Shown here: positions 1 to 9,504 of the stretch, in pieces | Numbering within the stretch: the stretch's first letter is position 1 | How the letters are laid out: each line of letters opens with the position of its first letter | Origin: Acidobacteriota bacterium | GTDB taxonomy: Bacteria > Acidobacteriota > Blastocatellia > RBC074 | Direction: 5' to 3' | NCBI GenBank assembly: GCA_018269055.1 | Contig: JAFDVI010000013.1 | Span: 162,190 to 226,189 of the forward strand | DNA: 64,000 bases | The notes under the pieces: generated by a model | The model's input: the letters and a program-made list of their open reading frames with translations, nothing else | What the model was told of the DNA's origin: nothing | Database searches by the model: none | Program-made: the position numbers and the translations under genes

Positions 1-3000
1 CTGGTTTAGAGCTGGAAAACTTCGGACTTGCCTGCCCCAACGCGCGTTCGATCACGCGGACTCGTGCCGTCCAGGAATTTTCATGCGCCAAGGTTTGCAA
101 TCGTTGGCGAAATTCCGTGTCGCGTCCGCGCGCAGAAGCCTTGTCCAGCAAGCGTGAAAACTCCTCGGCGTTGCGCGCAATGAACACCTCCGGAAACGCC
201 TGGCATTCCGGCATCGGCGTGGCAATGACCGGCTTGCCTCCGGCCAGGTATTCGTACAGCTTCAGCGGCGAAGTCGCCAGCGTAATCTCATTGATGGCAA
301 AGGGAATCGTCGCCACTTCAAAATGCTGCAAATACGTCGGGAGCGTCGCGTAATCGCGCGCGCCGAGCCAGGTGACGTTTTCGCGGTTGAGCAGCGAATG
401 CTCTCCCAAGCTGTTATCCAACGCCTGTCCGATCAGGACGAAATTCCAATCCGGTCGCCGTTCCGCCACGGCGTCCAACAAATCGTAATCGAACCACGAA
501 GCAAGCGCGCCGTAATATCCGGCAATCGGTTTTCTCGCACGCAACAAGGCGTCAAATTCCGGATCCGCGTGAGAACCGGTTGGCGTGACGTCGCTTTTGG
601 CGAACGCTTCAAACTCCACGCCGTTGGGAAGGTAAATCGCATCCCGTCGAACTTTGAGCGCCTGTTGATGTAATGGCGCGGCGACGCTGGCCACGATCGA
701 AGCTTCGCGGAGCGCGCGTTCGTGATTTCGTTCCAGAAACTCGCGGTCGTAGGGGAACACCGCCAGATCATCAATCCAGTCGTAGACTTTGCGCGCCGAG
801 CCGGGGAATTTGTCTGCGCGGTCGTAGTTGTACGGAAATGTCCACAGGATCGGCTCCGGAATTTCGTGCAACAACTCTTCGGCTCCATTGAAGAGAAACA
901 CGTTGTGTTCGATTTCCTCAAAGCCATTGACGCCGTCCTGCGAACCGCTGCTGTCAAAAATCGTCAGGTACCCTTGTCGCGCAAAGGTTCGCGCCAAATG
1001 ATGTGGACGCTGGAATAAATGAACACGCCAGCCAATCGAAGGCAGGAAGATCACTACGCCACGGCTTTGCTGAACGCGATCAAGCACTTCCTGCAACTGC
1101 TGGCGATGCTTTTCCATCGCCAGGTCCTGCGTCAGATGCCGCCATTTCTCTTCAAACTTGCGCTGGTTTTCGCGGTAAATGCGCAAATACTCTTCGTCGC
1201 TGAGCAGTTTGAACGACGCGCGTTGCCAGTGGTGAATAAAGCTGTCGCGGGCGCAAGCCAGTTTGTGCCCGGCCACGGTGATGCGGCGGCAATAATCGTC
1301 ATCTTCGAACATGCCTATGCCGAACTGTTCATCCAGCAATCCAATTTCTTCAAACAATTTCCGCCGCATGGCTACGCAGAACATGGCCAACATCGGAATT
1401 GCAAAGGTCTCGCCGTCGTGTTGGCGAACGTAATCTGCGGCCCACGCGGGCATGTCCTGGATTTGCTCGTAACCGACTTCGATCCTGGCTTCGTTGGCGA
1501 TTGCATTGGTAACGGGACCGACCAAACCAAGTTCGGAGTCGGTGTGCAAATGGCGGAGCAACGCAGTCAACCAGCCGCGCGTAATCACCGTGTCGTTGTT
1601 GAGCAGCACCAGATAATCGCCCGTCGCCATGCGCAATCCGATGTTGTTGGCTTTGGCAAAGCCCAGATTTTCGTCATTCAATACGACGCGGATGTTCGGG
1701 AAACTCTTTTCAGCCTCTTTCAGGTAATCGGGCGTGCCGTCGGCGGAAGCGTTATCCAAAACGACGACTTCAAAGTTCGGCCATTCGGTGCGCTCATAGA
1801 GTTTTTCCAGGCACATCCGATTCAATTCGCGGTTGTAATACGTGACAATGATGATCGAAGCCTTGGGAAAGGTTTGTGCGATGGCGGGCGACAACAATTC
1901 AAAGCGTTTTTGCCAGGTGTGATCTTTGGCAAAAGCGCGACGCTGGCGGATCAGTTCCGGCGAGTTTTCTTTCAGCGCAGCTTCGATTTCACGTTCAAAT
2001 TCTTCAGCATTCGAAGCCAGCCGGACGACCGAACCCAGCGCAACCACTTCGGGTAACGGAACTGAAACCAGCGGTTTGCCCGCGGCCAGTATTTCGTAAG
2101 CTTTGACAGGGTTGGTCGCTTCTGTCAGTGGCATGCGTTTGAACGGAATCAGCGTCACATCGAATTGTGTCAACCAACGCGGCAATGTGGCGTACGGTTG
2201 TTCGCCGGACAGGTTGACGTTGGGCAATTTGCTCAACCGGGTGATGTCGGCCAGATTGGTTGAACCGACCAGCACGAAATCCCAATCCGGTCGGCGGACG
2301 GCCAGATCGGCTACCAAATCGGAATCAAACCAGTCGGCAATTGCGCCGTAATATCCAATCACAGGGCGTTTGTTTTGCGCGCTGCCGGTTTTGGCGAAGT
2401 GTTCGTATTCGCAGGCATTGCGAATCATGAGCGGATCGGCGCCAAAGGATTTGGCTTCTTCGGCCAACGCCGTGGACGATACGACAACCAAATCCGAAGC
2501 AGAGAATAGTTTGTGTTCCTGTTCCAGCATTTCTTCGGTGTTGGTCGAAAACCCTGCGTGATGATCCATGCAATCGTACACAATCGGCCATCCGAATGTT
2601 GCCCTGGCTTGTTCCGCCATTGGCCACCAGAACGGCAACTGAACGACGGAAACTGTCGCGCCCAGCGATAGATCGCGCCGCAATGTGTCCAGCGAAAAGA
2701 ACAGTTGCGATTGTTGATACGCGTCAAGCTGGTCGCGATACACGCTCAACTGCGTTCCGCCGAGCGTGACTTCATAAATGTTGATCGCTTTTTCTTCGAT
2801 TTGGTAGGGCGTGTCCAGGCCGCAAAACTTGTGCGAAAGGTAAAACACCCGATGCCCGGCAGCGGCAAATTGGGTCATCAACTGTTGCGGGCGCTGAAAG
2901 CGAAAATCCCATTCGATGATCGGAAAGCAGATTACATCGAAGGCATTCGGCTTGCTGGTGACGCCAGGCAGCAGGTTTGTCGAAGTTTGTTTTTCGGGCA

Positions 3001-3379
3001 ACAACAGTGCCGGATCCGTCGCCGCATTGGGAACTGTTTGTGGCGTTTTGCCCAGCAACCGCAGGAACGGCCGCAACGCAGGCAAAATGATTTCATTGCG
3101 CAAATACCAGAAATGCCCAAGCCATCGCCAACCGCGTGAGGCTTTGATTTCCGCCAGTTCAGTTTCGCGCGCTGCCAACCGGTGCGCCAAAATCTGTAAA
3201 TCGCGTTCTTGACGAGCCAGTTGCGTCAACAGCGCTGCGTAATCCGTTGGAGGCGGAGCCGCATGGCCGGGTGTAAGGTGTTTTGCAGCAGTCGTATGGC
3301 CATTCGATGGTTGTAAATTCGACTGAATTCCTTCTGGCTGGCTCGATTGGCCAGTTTCTGGAAGGTGTTTCGTAGACAT
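1..3379 (-). CDS. Triple-domain glycosyltransferase (GT-B / GT2 / GT-B), C-terminus off the left edge
   Basis: Reading the minus strand from ATG at 3379 gives 1126 uninterrupted codons that leave the window without a stop. Residues about 50-95 look like a coiled coil. Three catalytic modules follow. Residues about 145-500 resemble GT4/TuaH-GumK-like enzymes, with the hallmark FRFQRPQQL. Residues about 507-745 are a GT2 fold (SIIIVTYYNR, then LLNNDT as the nucleotide-sugar/metal-binding region and a GMFEDDDYCRR acceptor-site motif). Residues about 778-1126 are a second GT-B module beginning VHLFQRPHHL. The two GT-B halves are paralogous: both carry GYYGA(I/L)A.WFD and RRPDW(D/N)FVL(V/I)G. No signal peptide is visible, so I infer a cytoplasmic enzyme that adds several sugars to a surface polysaccharide or protein glycan. 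Acceptor and sugars cannot be read from the sequence. The start is supported only by being the first ATG. Confidence 0.9.
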   Translation of the reverse strand, partial: MSTKHLPETGQSSQPEGIQSNLQPSNGHTTAAKHLTPGHAAPPPTDYAALLTQLARQERDLQILAHRLAARETELAEIKASRGWRWLGHFWYLRNEIILPALRPFLRLLGKTPQTVPNAATDPALLLPEKQTSTNLLPGVTSKPNAFDVICFPIIEWDFRFQRPQQLMTQFAAAGHRVFYLSHKFCGLDTPYQIEEKAINIYEVTLGGTQLSVYRDQLDAYQQSQLFFSLDTLRRDLSLGATVSVVQLPFWWPMAEQARATFGWPIVYDCMDHHAGFSTNTEEMLEQEHKLFSASDLVVVSSTALAEEAKSFGADPLMIRNACEYEHFAKTGSAQNKRPVIGYYGAIADWFDSDLVADLAVRRPDWDFVLVGSTNLADITRLSKLPNVNLSGEQPYATLPRWLTQFDVTLIPFKRMPLTEATNPVKAYEILAAGKPLVSVPLPEVVALGSVVRLASNAEEFEREIEAALKENSPELIRQRRAFAKDHTWQKRFELLSPAIAQTFPKASIIIVTYYNRELNRMCLEKLYERTEWPNFEVVVLDNASADGTPDYLKEAEKSFPNIRVVLNDENLGFAKANNIGLRMATGDYLVLLNNDTVITRGWLTALLRHLHTDSELGLVGPVTNAIANEARIEVGYEQIQDMPAWAADYVRQHDGETFAIPMLAMFCVAMRRKLFEEIGLLDEQFGIGMFEDDDYCRRITVAGHKLACARDSFIHHWQRASFKLLSDEEYLRIYRENQRKFEEKWRHLTQDLAMEKHRQQLQEVLDRVQQSRGVVIFLPSIGWRVHLFQRPHHLARTFARQGYLTIFDSSGSQDGVNGFEEIEHNVFLFNGAEELLHEIPEPILWTFPYNYDRADKFPGSARKVYDWIDDLAVFPYDREFLERNHERALREASIVASVAAPLHQQALKVRRDAIYLPNGVEFEAFAKSDVTPTGSHADPEFDALLRARKPIAGYYGALASWFDYDLLDAVAERRPDWNFVLIGQALDNSLGEHSLLNRENVTWLGARDYATLPTYLQHFEVATIPFAINEITLATSPLKLYEYLAGGKPVIATPMPECQAFPEVFIARNAEEFSRLLDKASARGRDTEFRQRLQTLAHENSWTARVRVIERALGQASPKFSSSKP

Positions 3380-3701
3380 TAGGTTACTGCTCCGATTGAA
3401 AGTCTTGGTGTGAGGTTAATGACCTGTGACGGCTCCGTTGGGGCATGAAGAGAGTGATTACCAGCGATTCAATTGATTCCGTCAGATGTCATACCGCCCC
3501 CGGCGGCGGTCCATGCCTTTACCATCAAAGCAGGGAATTCTCGAGGTTGATTGTCGCTGGAACCGCGGCAAGGTTCCGCTGCCGGAGTGCGAGATAATAG
3601 AGGAGGGATTGATTAATGTGAAGTTGCTTTTGCCGCTGATTTCAAGCCTATTCAAGAAACCATTCACTGCGCGTCATTTCTCCAACAAGAACACCGAGTC
3701 A

Positions 3702-3739
3702 TTGGCGCTGGAGATCCTGAATCATTTCTCCAGCGCCAA
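3702..3739. terminator. Hairpin between the glycosyltransferase and the beta-helix gene
   Basis: A perfect 13-bp inverted repeat (TTGGCGCTGGAGA at 3702-3714, complement at 3727-3739) lies about 95 bases beyond the end of the minus-strand beta-helix gene. It has no clear T-run, so its role as a terminator is uncertain. The rest of 3380-3831 holds no gene I can support. A second smaller hairpin (GGAACC...GGTTCC, near 3560-3580) is the only other structure seen. Confidence 0.4.
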
Positions 3740-3831
3740 TAACAATCAGTTCCTTGAGCGACAACGTAGCTTTCGTTGCTCAAAACAGCCTTGGCAAAAG
3801 GCTTTATCCTGAGGGCGCAATTGCAATCGGG

Positions 3832-4743
3832 CTATTGTTTGGCGATCACGCTATTCGGCGCCTGGGACGAGCCGTTGCCCGCGACTTTGTTGGAACTGTC
3901 GGATTCAACGACAGCTCCGGCAACGAATCTTACTCCCTGCGTGTTGTTGTAAATCCCATTGCCGGAAATTCTGATGGTGGTGCCCGAAACGTTGGCATTG
4001 ACCCCAATGTTGTTAAAAGCGATTGTGGAGTTTTCCACGTTGATAACCGCCGGAGAAGTGGCGGCCAAAATTCCGCTGCTGGTATTGGACACAATTGAGC
4101 AGCGTTGGAGAGTGGCGAAACTGCTGCCCCCGGCGACTTGGAAACCGATGGGGACGTTTTCGATTCTCACGTTATCCAGCGAAGCGATCGCAACCCCGGT
4201 CGTAGTTGACATTCTGACGCCGCTGCCGCCGCAACTGGTGATATTGGTATCCTTAACATACAACCTGCCGCCGTTGGTCAACGTTGCATCAATTCCGTCG
4301 CCCGTGAAATTGCTGATTTGTACGTTTTCGACGGTCAGTTGATTCCCCGCCAGAAAGCGAATGGCATCCAGCCCAGTGCCCGCCCCTACGAAGGAAACGT
4401 TTTTGATAACGACTTTATCGTTTGCTCCGGCATTCACGATGACTCCATTGGTTCCGGCCGCCAGAACGCCTGCGATTTGGCCATAGCCATTAATCGTGAT
4501 GGATTTGGTGATTGTCACCGCTCCATATCCACCCGGATCGAGCACGCTGATTTCTCCATTCGCGGCAGTCTTCGAAATCGCTCCGGCAAAGGTTTTGCAA
4601 GGAGCGGTTCGGCTGCATGGATTCGCATCATCTCCGACACCGGAAACCCACGTCCGTGTGGCTTGTGCCTGTGCTTGCGAACTGCAAACCAGCATTGCCA
4701 CGAAAAGCGCAAACAAACTGCTCACTAATTTCAACTTGTTCAT
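3832..4743 (-). CDS. Secreted right-handed parallel beta-helix protein
   Basis: The 303-residue product starts with a Sec signal peptide (cleavage likely after AQAQA, about residue 27). A short N-terminal segment follows (RTWVSGVGDDANPC...PCKTF) of the kind that opens many bacterial pectate-lyase-like beta-helix proteins. From about residue 60 there are repeating rungs such as VVIKNVSFVGAG, LTVENVQISNF, LYVKDTNITSC and INVENSTIAFNN. No catalytic residues of polysaccharide lyases or hydrolases can be assigned, so enzymatic activity is not supported; carbohydrate binding or adhesion is equally possible. A good ribosome-binding site (AAGGAGT) lies 5-6 bases before the ATG. The gene is monocistronic, and its nearest plus-strand neighbour is divergent. 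Confidence 0.85.
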   Translation of the reverse strand: MNKLKLVSSLFALFVAMLVCSSQAQAQATRTWVSGVGDDANPCSRTAPCKTFAGAISKTAANGEISVLDPGGYGAVTITKSITINGYGQIAGVLAAGTNGVIVNAGANDKVVIKNVSFVGAGTGLDAIRFLAGNQLTVENVQISNFTGDGIDATLTNGGRLYVKDTNITSCGGSGVRMSTTTGVAIASLDNVRIENVPIGFQVAGGSSFATLQRCSIVSNTSSGILAATSPAVINVENSTIAFNNIGVNANVSGTTIRISGNGIYNNTQGVRFVAGAVVESDSSNKVAGNGSSQAPNSVIAKQ

Positions 4744-5037
4744 TGTGACTCCTTATTTCAAAACTGAGTGACGTTATGGAAGGCTCGGGGGTACGGGTCC
4801 TGAGCGTAAGTCGGCTTCTGGCGGTTGGCATTTCAACGATGGCTCAGAAAACCGCGGGACGAATTGGAGCTGGAATCTAGCACTGCAAGTTTATTATGGC
4901 AATAACTCTGAACCGTAAAATTTTGACAGCTAGACAAACCCGGCAATGCCACTAAAATGAACTACGCAGTCAATTGCCTGCTCGCGCAGAAGCAAGGAGA
5001 TTTTCGGTAAAGTATTACACGATGTCCGGAGGAATTT

Positions 5038-5544
5038 ATGAATCGTTGGTCTGTAGTGCCGGCCTTGGTGCTGGTCTTGATCTTATCTACATCTGCATTT
5101 GCGCAACTGGCTCGCAACCCCAAAATTGCCGCTCCCGATCTGGAAGCCGCCAAAGCCGAAACGCTGGCTGCGGGCGGCGAAACGGCGGAATTGATTTACG
5201 CCGCGCGCATTGACGCCGTGACCAAAGGCGCTTATGACAGTTTGATTGTTGTGTATGCCAAACCGGTCAAAACCGTCCAGAACTACTTCGCGTTCATTTT
5301 GCGCGGCGGCCAGAAACTCCCGCTTATCGCGGACAAAAAAGACAAACTCGCGCGTGCCTTTCCCGCCGGAGACAAATACCTGCGCATGGGATTGCACCAC
5401 GAAGAAGGCAAATCGCCGTTGATTCGTTTGATGACCGCCACCACCGATAAGCAAAAAGGCGAGCAACAACGCAACCTGGATTTCCAGTTCGACGGCACGG
5501 AATTCTTACTGGTCGCGCAATCCACCACACCGCTACCGAAATAA
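5038..5544 (+). CDS. Small exported protein of unknown function
   Basis: The product has 168 residues with a clear Sec signal peptide (hydrophobic stretch 5-18, cleavage near SAFA-Q, residues 20-24). I do not recognise the mature domain. It looks like a compact alpha/beta protein with several aromatic residues and no cysteine. GGAGG sits 6 bases before the ATG. The SDR gene begins three bases after its stop, so the two are almost certainly co-transcribed. Function cannot be inferred from the sequence. Confidence 0.8.
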   Translation: MNRWSVVPALVLVLILSTSAFAQLARNPKIAAPDLEAAKAETLAAGGETAELIYAARIDAVTKGAYDSLIVVYAKPVKTVQNYFAFILRGGQKLPLIADKKDKLARAFPAGDKYLRMGLHHEEGKSPLIRLMTATTDKQKGEQQRNLDFQFDGTEFLLVAQSTTPLPK

Positions 5545-5547
5545 GCA

Positions 5548-6276
5548 ATGAACAAACTCCAAGGAAAAGTCGCGCTCATCACAGGAGCCAGCCAGGGCAT
5601 AGGGCAAGGAATTGCCAACGCCTTTGCCGCCGAAGGCGCGAAGCTAATCCTGGCTTCGCGCAACGTCGAAAAGCTCCGACAAAATGCGGAAACTTTGACC
5701 AAAGCCGGAACCCAGATGTTGGTTGTTCAGGCCGACGTGACCGATGAAGCGCAGGTGCGGGAGCTCTTTCGCCAGACGATGGAGCGGTTCGGATGCCTGG
5801 ACGTTCTGGTCAACAACGCTGGCATTTTCGATGGCGGGCCGTTGGACGAATTGTCAGTGGAAACGTGGGATCGCGTGATGGCGACGAATTTGCGCGGGCC
5901 ATTTCTGTGTACGCGCGAAGCGATGCGGATCATGAAAGACCAGGGCATAGGTCGCATCATCAATGTGGGTTCGATTTCGGCGCAACGTGTGCGGCCGAAT
6001 TCCGCCGCGTATAGCACCAGCAAGCACGGGATTTGGGGATTGACGCAAGTCACCGCGCTCGAAGGGCGCGCCTTTGGTATCACCTGTGGCTGTTTGCACC
6101 CCGGCAATGTCGAAGTCGAAACGCTGGCCGAATCGCGCCGTTTGAATGGCGAACCCACAATGAGCGCCGAAGAAATTGCGCAAGCCGCTGTCGCCATGGC
6201 TGTGCTACCGCCTCACGTGAATATGCTGGAAGCCATTGTGCTGCCAATTGGCCAGCCGTATCTCGGTCGCGGCTGA
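5548..6276 (+). CDS. SDR-family NAD(P)-dependent oxidoreductase
   Basis: This 242-residue classical short-chain dehydrogenase has the full motif set: the glycine-rich TGASQGIG (residues 12-19) for the dinucleotide, an NNAG motif near residues 88-91, a catalytic Ser in NVGSISA near 145, and YSTSK near 157-161 supplying Tyr and Lys. Residues SRN after beta-2 suggest room for the 2'-phosphate of NADP(H), but cofactor choice is not certain. The reaction is oxidation or reduction of a hydroxyl/carbonyl group in the cytoplasm; the substrate is unknown. The start lies 3 bases behind the preceding small exported protein, indicating an operon, although the relation between the two is obscure. Confidence 0.93.
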   Translation: MNKLQGKVALITGASQGIGQGIANAFAAEGAKLILASRNVEKLRQNAETLTKAGTQMLVVQADVTDEAQVRELFRQTMERFGCLDVLVNNAGIFDGGPLDELSVETWDRVMATNLRGPFLCTREAMRIMKDQGIGRIINVGSISAQRVRPNSAAYSTSKHGIWGLTQVTALEGRAFGITCGCLHPGNVEVETLAESRRLNGEPTMSAEEIAQAAVAMAVLPPHVNMLEAIVLPIGQPYLGRG

Positions 6277-6591
6277 GGCGAAGCCTTCGACGTGCCATTC
6301 CCGGCGCAGCTTTGGAACCCCTTTGTCAAGGAGGCGATATCCGCGTTTGAGGATCATTTCTACAGTTCGGGGCAAACTTTCCGTTCCGCGAAAGTTAGAT
6401 ACCGTTCGATAAAACTTTTGCAAGCTGTCTTTTCTTTTTCCGTTCTCCTTCACGAAGAGTTCGGAACTCTTCACTCGCTCTGAGCGTCGAATCAGCCCGT
6501 TAGCCGATTGCCAATTTGAAAGTACTCCGGCCAAGAGCCTGACAAGGTTCCGGGGAAAAGTGTGCCTCGATTCAGCTATTTGGAGGGAATG
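6277..6591. other. Intergenic region without a supported gene
   Basis: This 315-base gap holds no convincing coding sequence. The only item of note is the Shine-Dalgarno sequence GGAGGG at 6582-6587 in front of the next gene. No hairpin followed by a T-run was found after the SDR gene. Confidence 0.5.
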
Positions 6592-9330
6592 ATGAAAAGA
6601 GATTTTGTTTTCAGAATGTTACTTGCAGTTGGAATTTGCGTCCTCAGCGCCGTCGTTTATTTCGGTTTGGCTTCGTTGACCGAAGTGGTGGAAGCCGCGC
6701 CGGGCAAGATTACCCAGGGCGCGTTACAAATCCTCGGCAAAGCTGGCCAGTCAAATGGTCAATGCCCGCTGAAACACACCGATGTCAAAACCGAAATCAG
6801 CGGTCAACTCGCGCGGACGACTGTGACTCAGGAATTTCAGAATCCGTTCAACGACAAAATCGAAGCGGTGTATGTATTTCCGTTGCCCGTCAATGCAGCC
6901 GTTGACGATATGACGATGATCGTTGGAGACCGCACCATCAAAGGCAAAATCAAACGCCGAGAAGAAGCGCGGGCAATTTATGAAGCCGCGCGCGAAGCCG
7001 GGCAAGTCGCCAGTTTGCTCGATCAGGAACGTCCGAACATCTTCACGCAATCAGTCGCCAACATTACGCCGGGCGCTGTGGTGAAAGTGACGATCAGTTA
7101 TGTTGAAACGTTGAAGTACGAAGACGGTTCGTATGAGTTTGTTTTTCCGATGGTGGTTGGTCCGCGCTACATTCCGGGGCAGCCAACGGCGCAGCCAAAC
7201 CCTGTAACTGCGCCCGACACCAGTCAGGTTCCGGATGCTTCGCGCATTACGCCGCCAATTGCGCCTGAAAACACGCGCGCGGGCCACGACATTTCCATCG
7301 AAGTGAAGCTCGATACTGGGGTTCCGATTGATTCCATCAACACGAAAACGCACGAAGTCGAAGAGCAGCGCGTCAATGCACACGCAACCATCGTGCGGTT
7401 GAAAGATCAAAATACGATTCCGAACAAAGATTTTGTGCTGCGATTTGACGTGGCAGGAAAGAAAATCGCCGACGCAATGATGACGCATCGTGGGCAGCAA
7501 GGCGGTTTTTTCACCCTGATGCTGCAACCACCTGAGCGCATCACCGTCGCCGACGTTTCGCCGAAAGAAATTGTCTTTGTGCTCGACACCTCCGGTTCGA
7601 TGGATGGATTTCCGATTGAAAAAGCCAAAGAGTCCATGAAGTTGGCGATTGACGGGATGAATCCGCAAGACACATTCAATCTGATTACCTTCGCTGGTGA
7701 TACGCACGTATTGTTTCCTCAGCCAGTCCCAGCCACGCGAGAAAACCTGAACCGTGCGCGGGATTTTCTCGCTTCCCGCTCCGGCGGTGGCGGAACCGAA
7801 ATGATGAAAGCGATCAGGGCGGCTTTAGCTCCGTCTGATGCGCAAGATCACATTCGTATCGTTTGTTTTATGACCGATGGTTATGTCGGCAACGATATGG
7901 AAATCGTCGGCGAAGTTCAGAAACATCCGAACGCGCGCGTCTTCGCCTTTGGCATTGGGTCGTCGGTCAATCGCTTCCTGCTCGACAAAATGGCCGAAGA
8001 AGGCCGCGGCGAAGTCGAATACGTCAGTTTGAATGACGACGGTTCGGCGGCGGCCAAACGATTCCACGAACGCGTTCGCAATCCGTTGCTAACGGATATT
8101 CGCGTCGAATGGGGCGGGTTGCCGGTTGCGGATGTTTATCCGCAACGCATTCCCGATCTGTTCAGCGCCAAACCGTTAGTCCTGACCGGACGGTACACCA
8201 ACGGCGCGCGCGGAACCATTCGCTTGATTGGCCGCGTCGGCGCACAAACCTTTACGCGCGACATTCCGGTCGAATTGCCCGAAACGCAGCCCGAACACGA
8301 TGTGCTGGCGACGCTGTGGGCGAGAACGCGGATTGACGATTTGATGCGCCAGGATTATTCCGGCATTCAAAACGGTTCGCCGAAAGACGAAGTAAAAGAA
8401 GCCATCACGCAACTTGGATTGGAATACCGCCTGATGACGCAATTCACTTCGTTCGTCGCCGTCGAAGAAATGACTGTGACGGAGGGCGGACAGCCTCGGC
8501 GCGTGGATGTTCCAGTCGAATTGCCTGAAGGCGTCAGCCGCGAAGGCATAGAAGGGAAGTCATTTGAGAAACTGGAAATTTCCGCAAGGCTTCAGAGGCC
8601 CTCAAAAGTTGCTTACAACAATATGATTGTGGCTGCGCCGGCGCCTGCGATGCCTGCTTCAACTCCTGAATCTTATCTTCGGAGAGAAGCCGTCTCCGGA
8701 GGAGTGATGAAGGATGTGGCTGTGAGCAAAGTTCAACCTGCCTACCCCGCAACTGCGAAAGCGGCAAAAATCAGTGGGCCGGTTCAAGTTCAAGTGGTAA
8801 TTGACGAAGCTGGCAAGGTAATCGAAGCCAAAGCCATCGGTGGTCATCCGATGCTTCGCGCAGCGGCGGTTCAAGCGGCCAAGCAATGGACGTTCAAACC
8901 AACGCAACTTTCCGGTATCCCGGTCAAAACGCAAGGCGTGGTGACCTTTAGTTTCGCGTTGGATGGAACGACATCTGGCAGTGCCGATTCGACGAAACCG
9001 TTGCCGGAAGAACGGCGAAGGCAGGCGGCATTGGCCAAACTGCATCCTTCGGTCGCCGCAATCGTTGCGCGGCTGGCGAAAAAAGATACGACGCCAGGCG
9101 CAGATGAAACCAAATTTGTCAGCAATGGCAAAGCAGAACTGCAAATCTGGCTGACGAACAAACCAGGTGCAGCAGTTGAACAGCTTAAACAGCTTGGCTT
9201 TGAAATCGTGCTCAATCCGCAATCGTCAAAACTGATCATCGGGCGGTTACCGATTGAAAAGCTGGAAGCGTTGGCCGGGTTGGAGGTCGTGCGGTATGTC
9301 TCGCCGATGACCGGTCTTAGCCGGAAATAA
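6592..9330 (+). CDS. VIT domain - von Willebrand A domain - TonB C-terminal domain fusion protein
   Basis: The 912-residue product begins with an N-terminal membrane segment or signal (residues 5-25). Next come a VIT (vault/inter-alpha-trypsin) domain (about 38-190), a VWA domain (about 323-500) with the MIDAS signature DTSGS at 332-336, and a beta-rich linker. A TonB-type C-terminal domain (about 711-792, starting VQPAYPATAK) follows, then a further 100-residue tail ending KLEALAGLEVVRYVSPM. VIT-VWA proteins are usually envelope proteins of uncertain role. The TonB-like domain suggests binding to an outer-membrane receptor, but no energising partner (ExbB/ExbD) is nearby. ATGs at 6589 and 6592 compete; 6592 gives better spacing to GGAGGG, and an upstream GTG at 6562 lies before the Shine-Dalgarno sequence. 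Confidence 0.9.
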   Translation: MKRDFVFRMLLAVGICVLSAVVYFGLASLTEVVEAAPGKITQGALQILGKAGQSNGQCPLKHTDVKTEISGQLARTTVTQEFQNPFNDKIEAVYVFPLPVNAAVDDMTMIVGDRTIKGKIKRREEARAIYEAAREAGQVASLLDQERPNIFTQSVANITPGAVVKVTISYVETLKYEDGSYEFVFPMVVGPRYIPGQPTAQPNPVTAPDTSQVPDASRITPPIAPENTRAGHDISIEVKLDTGVPIDSINTKTHEVEEQRVNAHATIVRLKDQNTIPNKDFVLRFDVAGKKIADAMMTHRGQQGGFFTLMLQPPERITVADVSPKEIVFVLDTSGSMDGFPIEKAKESMKLAIDGMNPQDTFNLITFAGDTHVLFPQPVPATRENLNRARDFLASRSGGGGTEMMKAIRAALAPSDAQDHIRIVCFMTDGYVGNDMEIVGEVQKHPNARVFAFGIGSSVNRFLLDKMAEEGRGEVEYVSLNDDGSAAAKRFHERVRNPLLTDIRVEWGGLPVADVYPQRIPDLFSAKPLVLTGRYTNGARGTIRLIGRVGAQTFTRDIPVELPETQPEHDVLATLWARTRIDDLMRQDYSGIQNGSPKDEVKEAITQLGLEYRLMTQFTSFVAVEEMTVTEGGQPRRVDVPVELPEGVSREGIEGKSFEKLEISARLQRPSKVAYNNMIVAAPAPAMPASTPESYLRREAVSGGVMKDVAVSKVQPAYPATAKAAKISGPVQVQVVIDEAGKVIEAKAIGGHPMLRAAAVQAAKQWTFKPTQLSGIPVKTQGVVTFSFALDGTTSGSADSTKPLPEERRRQAALAKLHPSVAAIVARLAKKDTTPGADETKFVSNGKAELQIWLTNKPGAAVEQLKQLGFEIVLNPQSSKLIIGRLPIEKLEALAGLEVVRYVSPMTGLSRK

Positions 9331-9341
9331 TGGGCGATTGA

Positions 9342-9370
9342 TTGACAGGTCGGGCGGCGATCCGTAAAAA
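9342..9370 (+). promoter_or_regulatory. Predicted sigma70-type promoter of the manganese-regulated TerC gene
   Basis: TTGACA at 9342-9347 is separated by 17 bases from TAAAAA at 9365-9370. Transcription would start around 9376-9378, exactly where the riboswitch helix P1 begins. The match to the -35 consensus is perfect and to the -10 moderate. Confidence 0.65.
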
Positions 9371-9377
9371 GGTGCTT

Positions 9378-9504
9378 CCCAAAAGGGGAGTAGGTCGCCC
9401 AACTTTTTTCGGGTGCGGTTGAACCGTCAAGACGATTGCGGAACGTTCCGGCAATCCGGTTCACCGGTTAAACAACATTGTTCAAACGACCAAGACCTTT
9501 TGCG
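9378..9504 (+). promoter_or_regulatory. yybP-ykoY (Mn2+) riboswitch
   Basis: The segment carries the diagnostic GGGGAGTAG (9385-9393) of the yybP-ykoY class. A second conserved patch is TCACCGG (9461-9467). The closing helix P1 forms between AAAAGG (9381-9386) and CCTTTT (9496-9501), and AAGACCTTT on the 3' side matches the usual P1 3' strand. The class senses Mn2+ and commonly precedes TerC-type membrane proteins, which is what lies downstream. The P1 3' strand is also the 5' arm of the terminator at 9492-9540, so the two structures exclude each other. Mn2+ binding should block termination and switch the exporter on. Confidence 0.9.

Noticed and set aside
1019..2056. Open frame of 345 codons on the plus strand
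   Set aside because: It lies opposite the continuous glycosyltransferase frame on the minus strand, has no recognisable domain, and is a codon-bias shadow.
6205..6534. Possible remnant of a winged-helix domain on the minus strand (ending ILKRGYRLL)
   Set aside because: RGYR recalls OmpR/CadC-type domains, but the rest of the pattern does not align convincingly. Chance similarity cannot be excluded.
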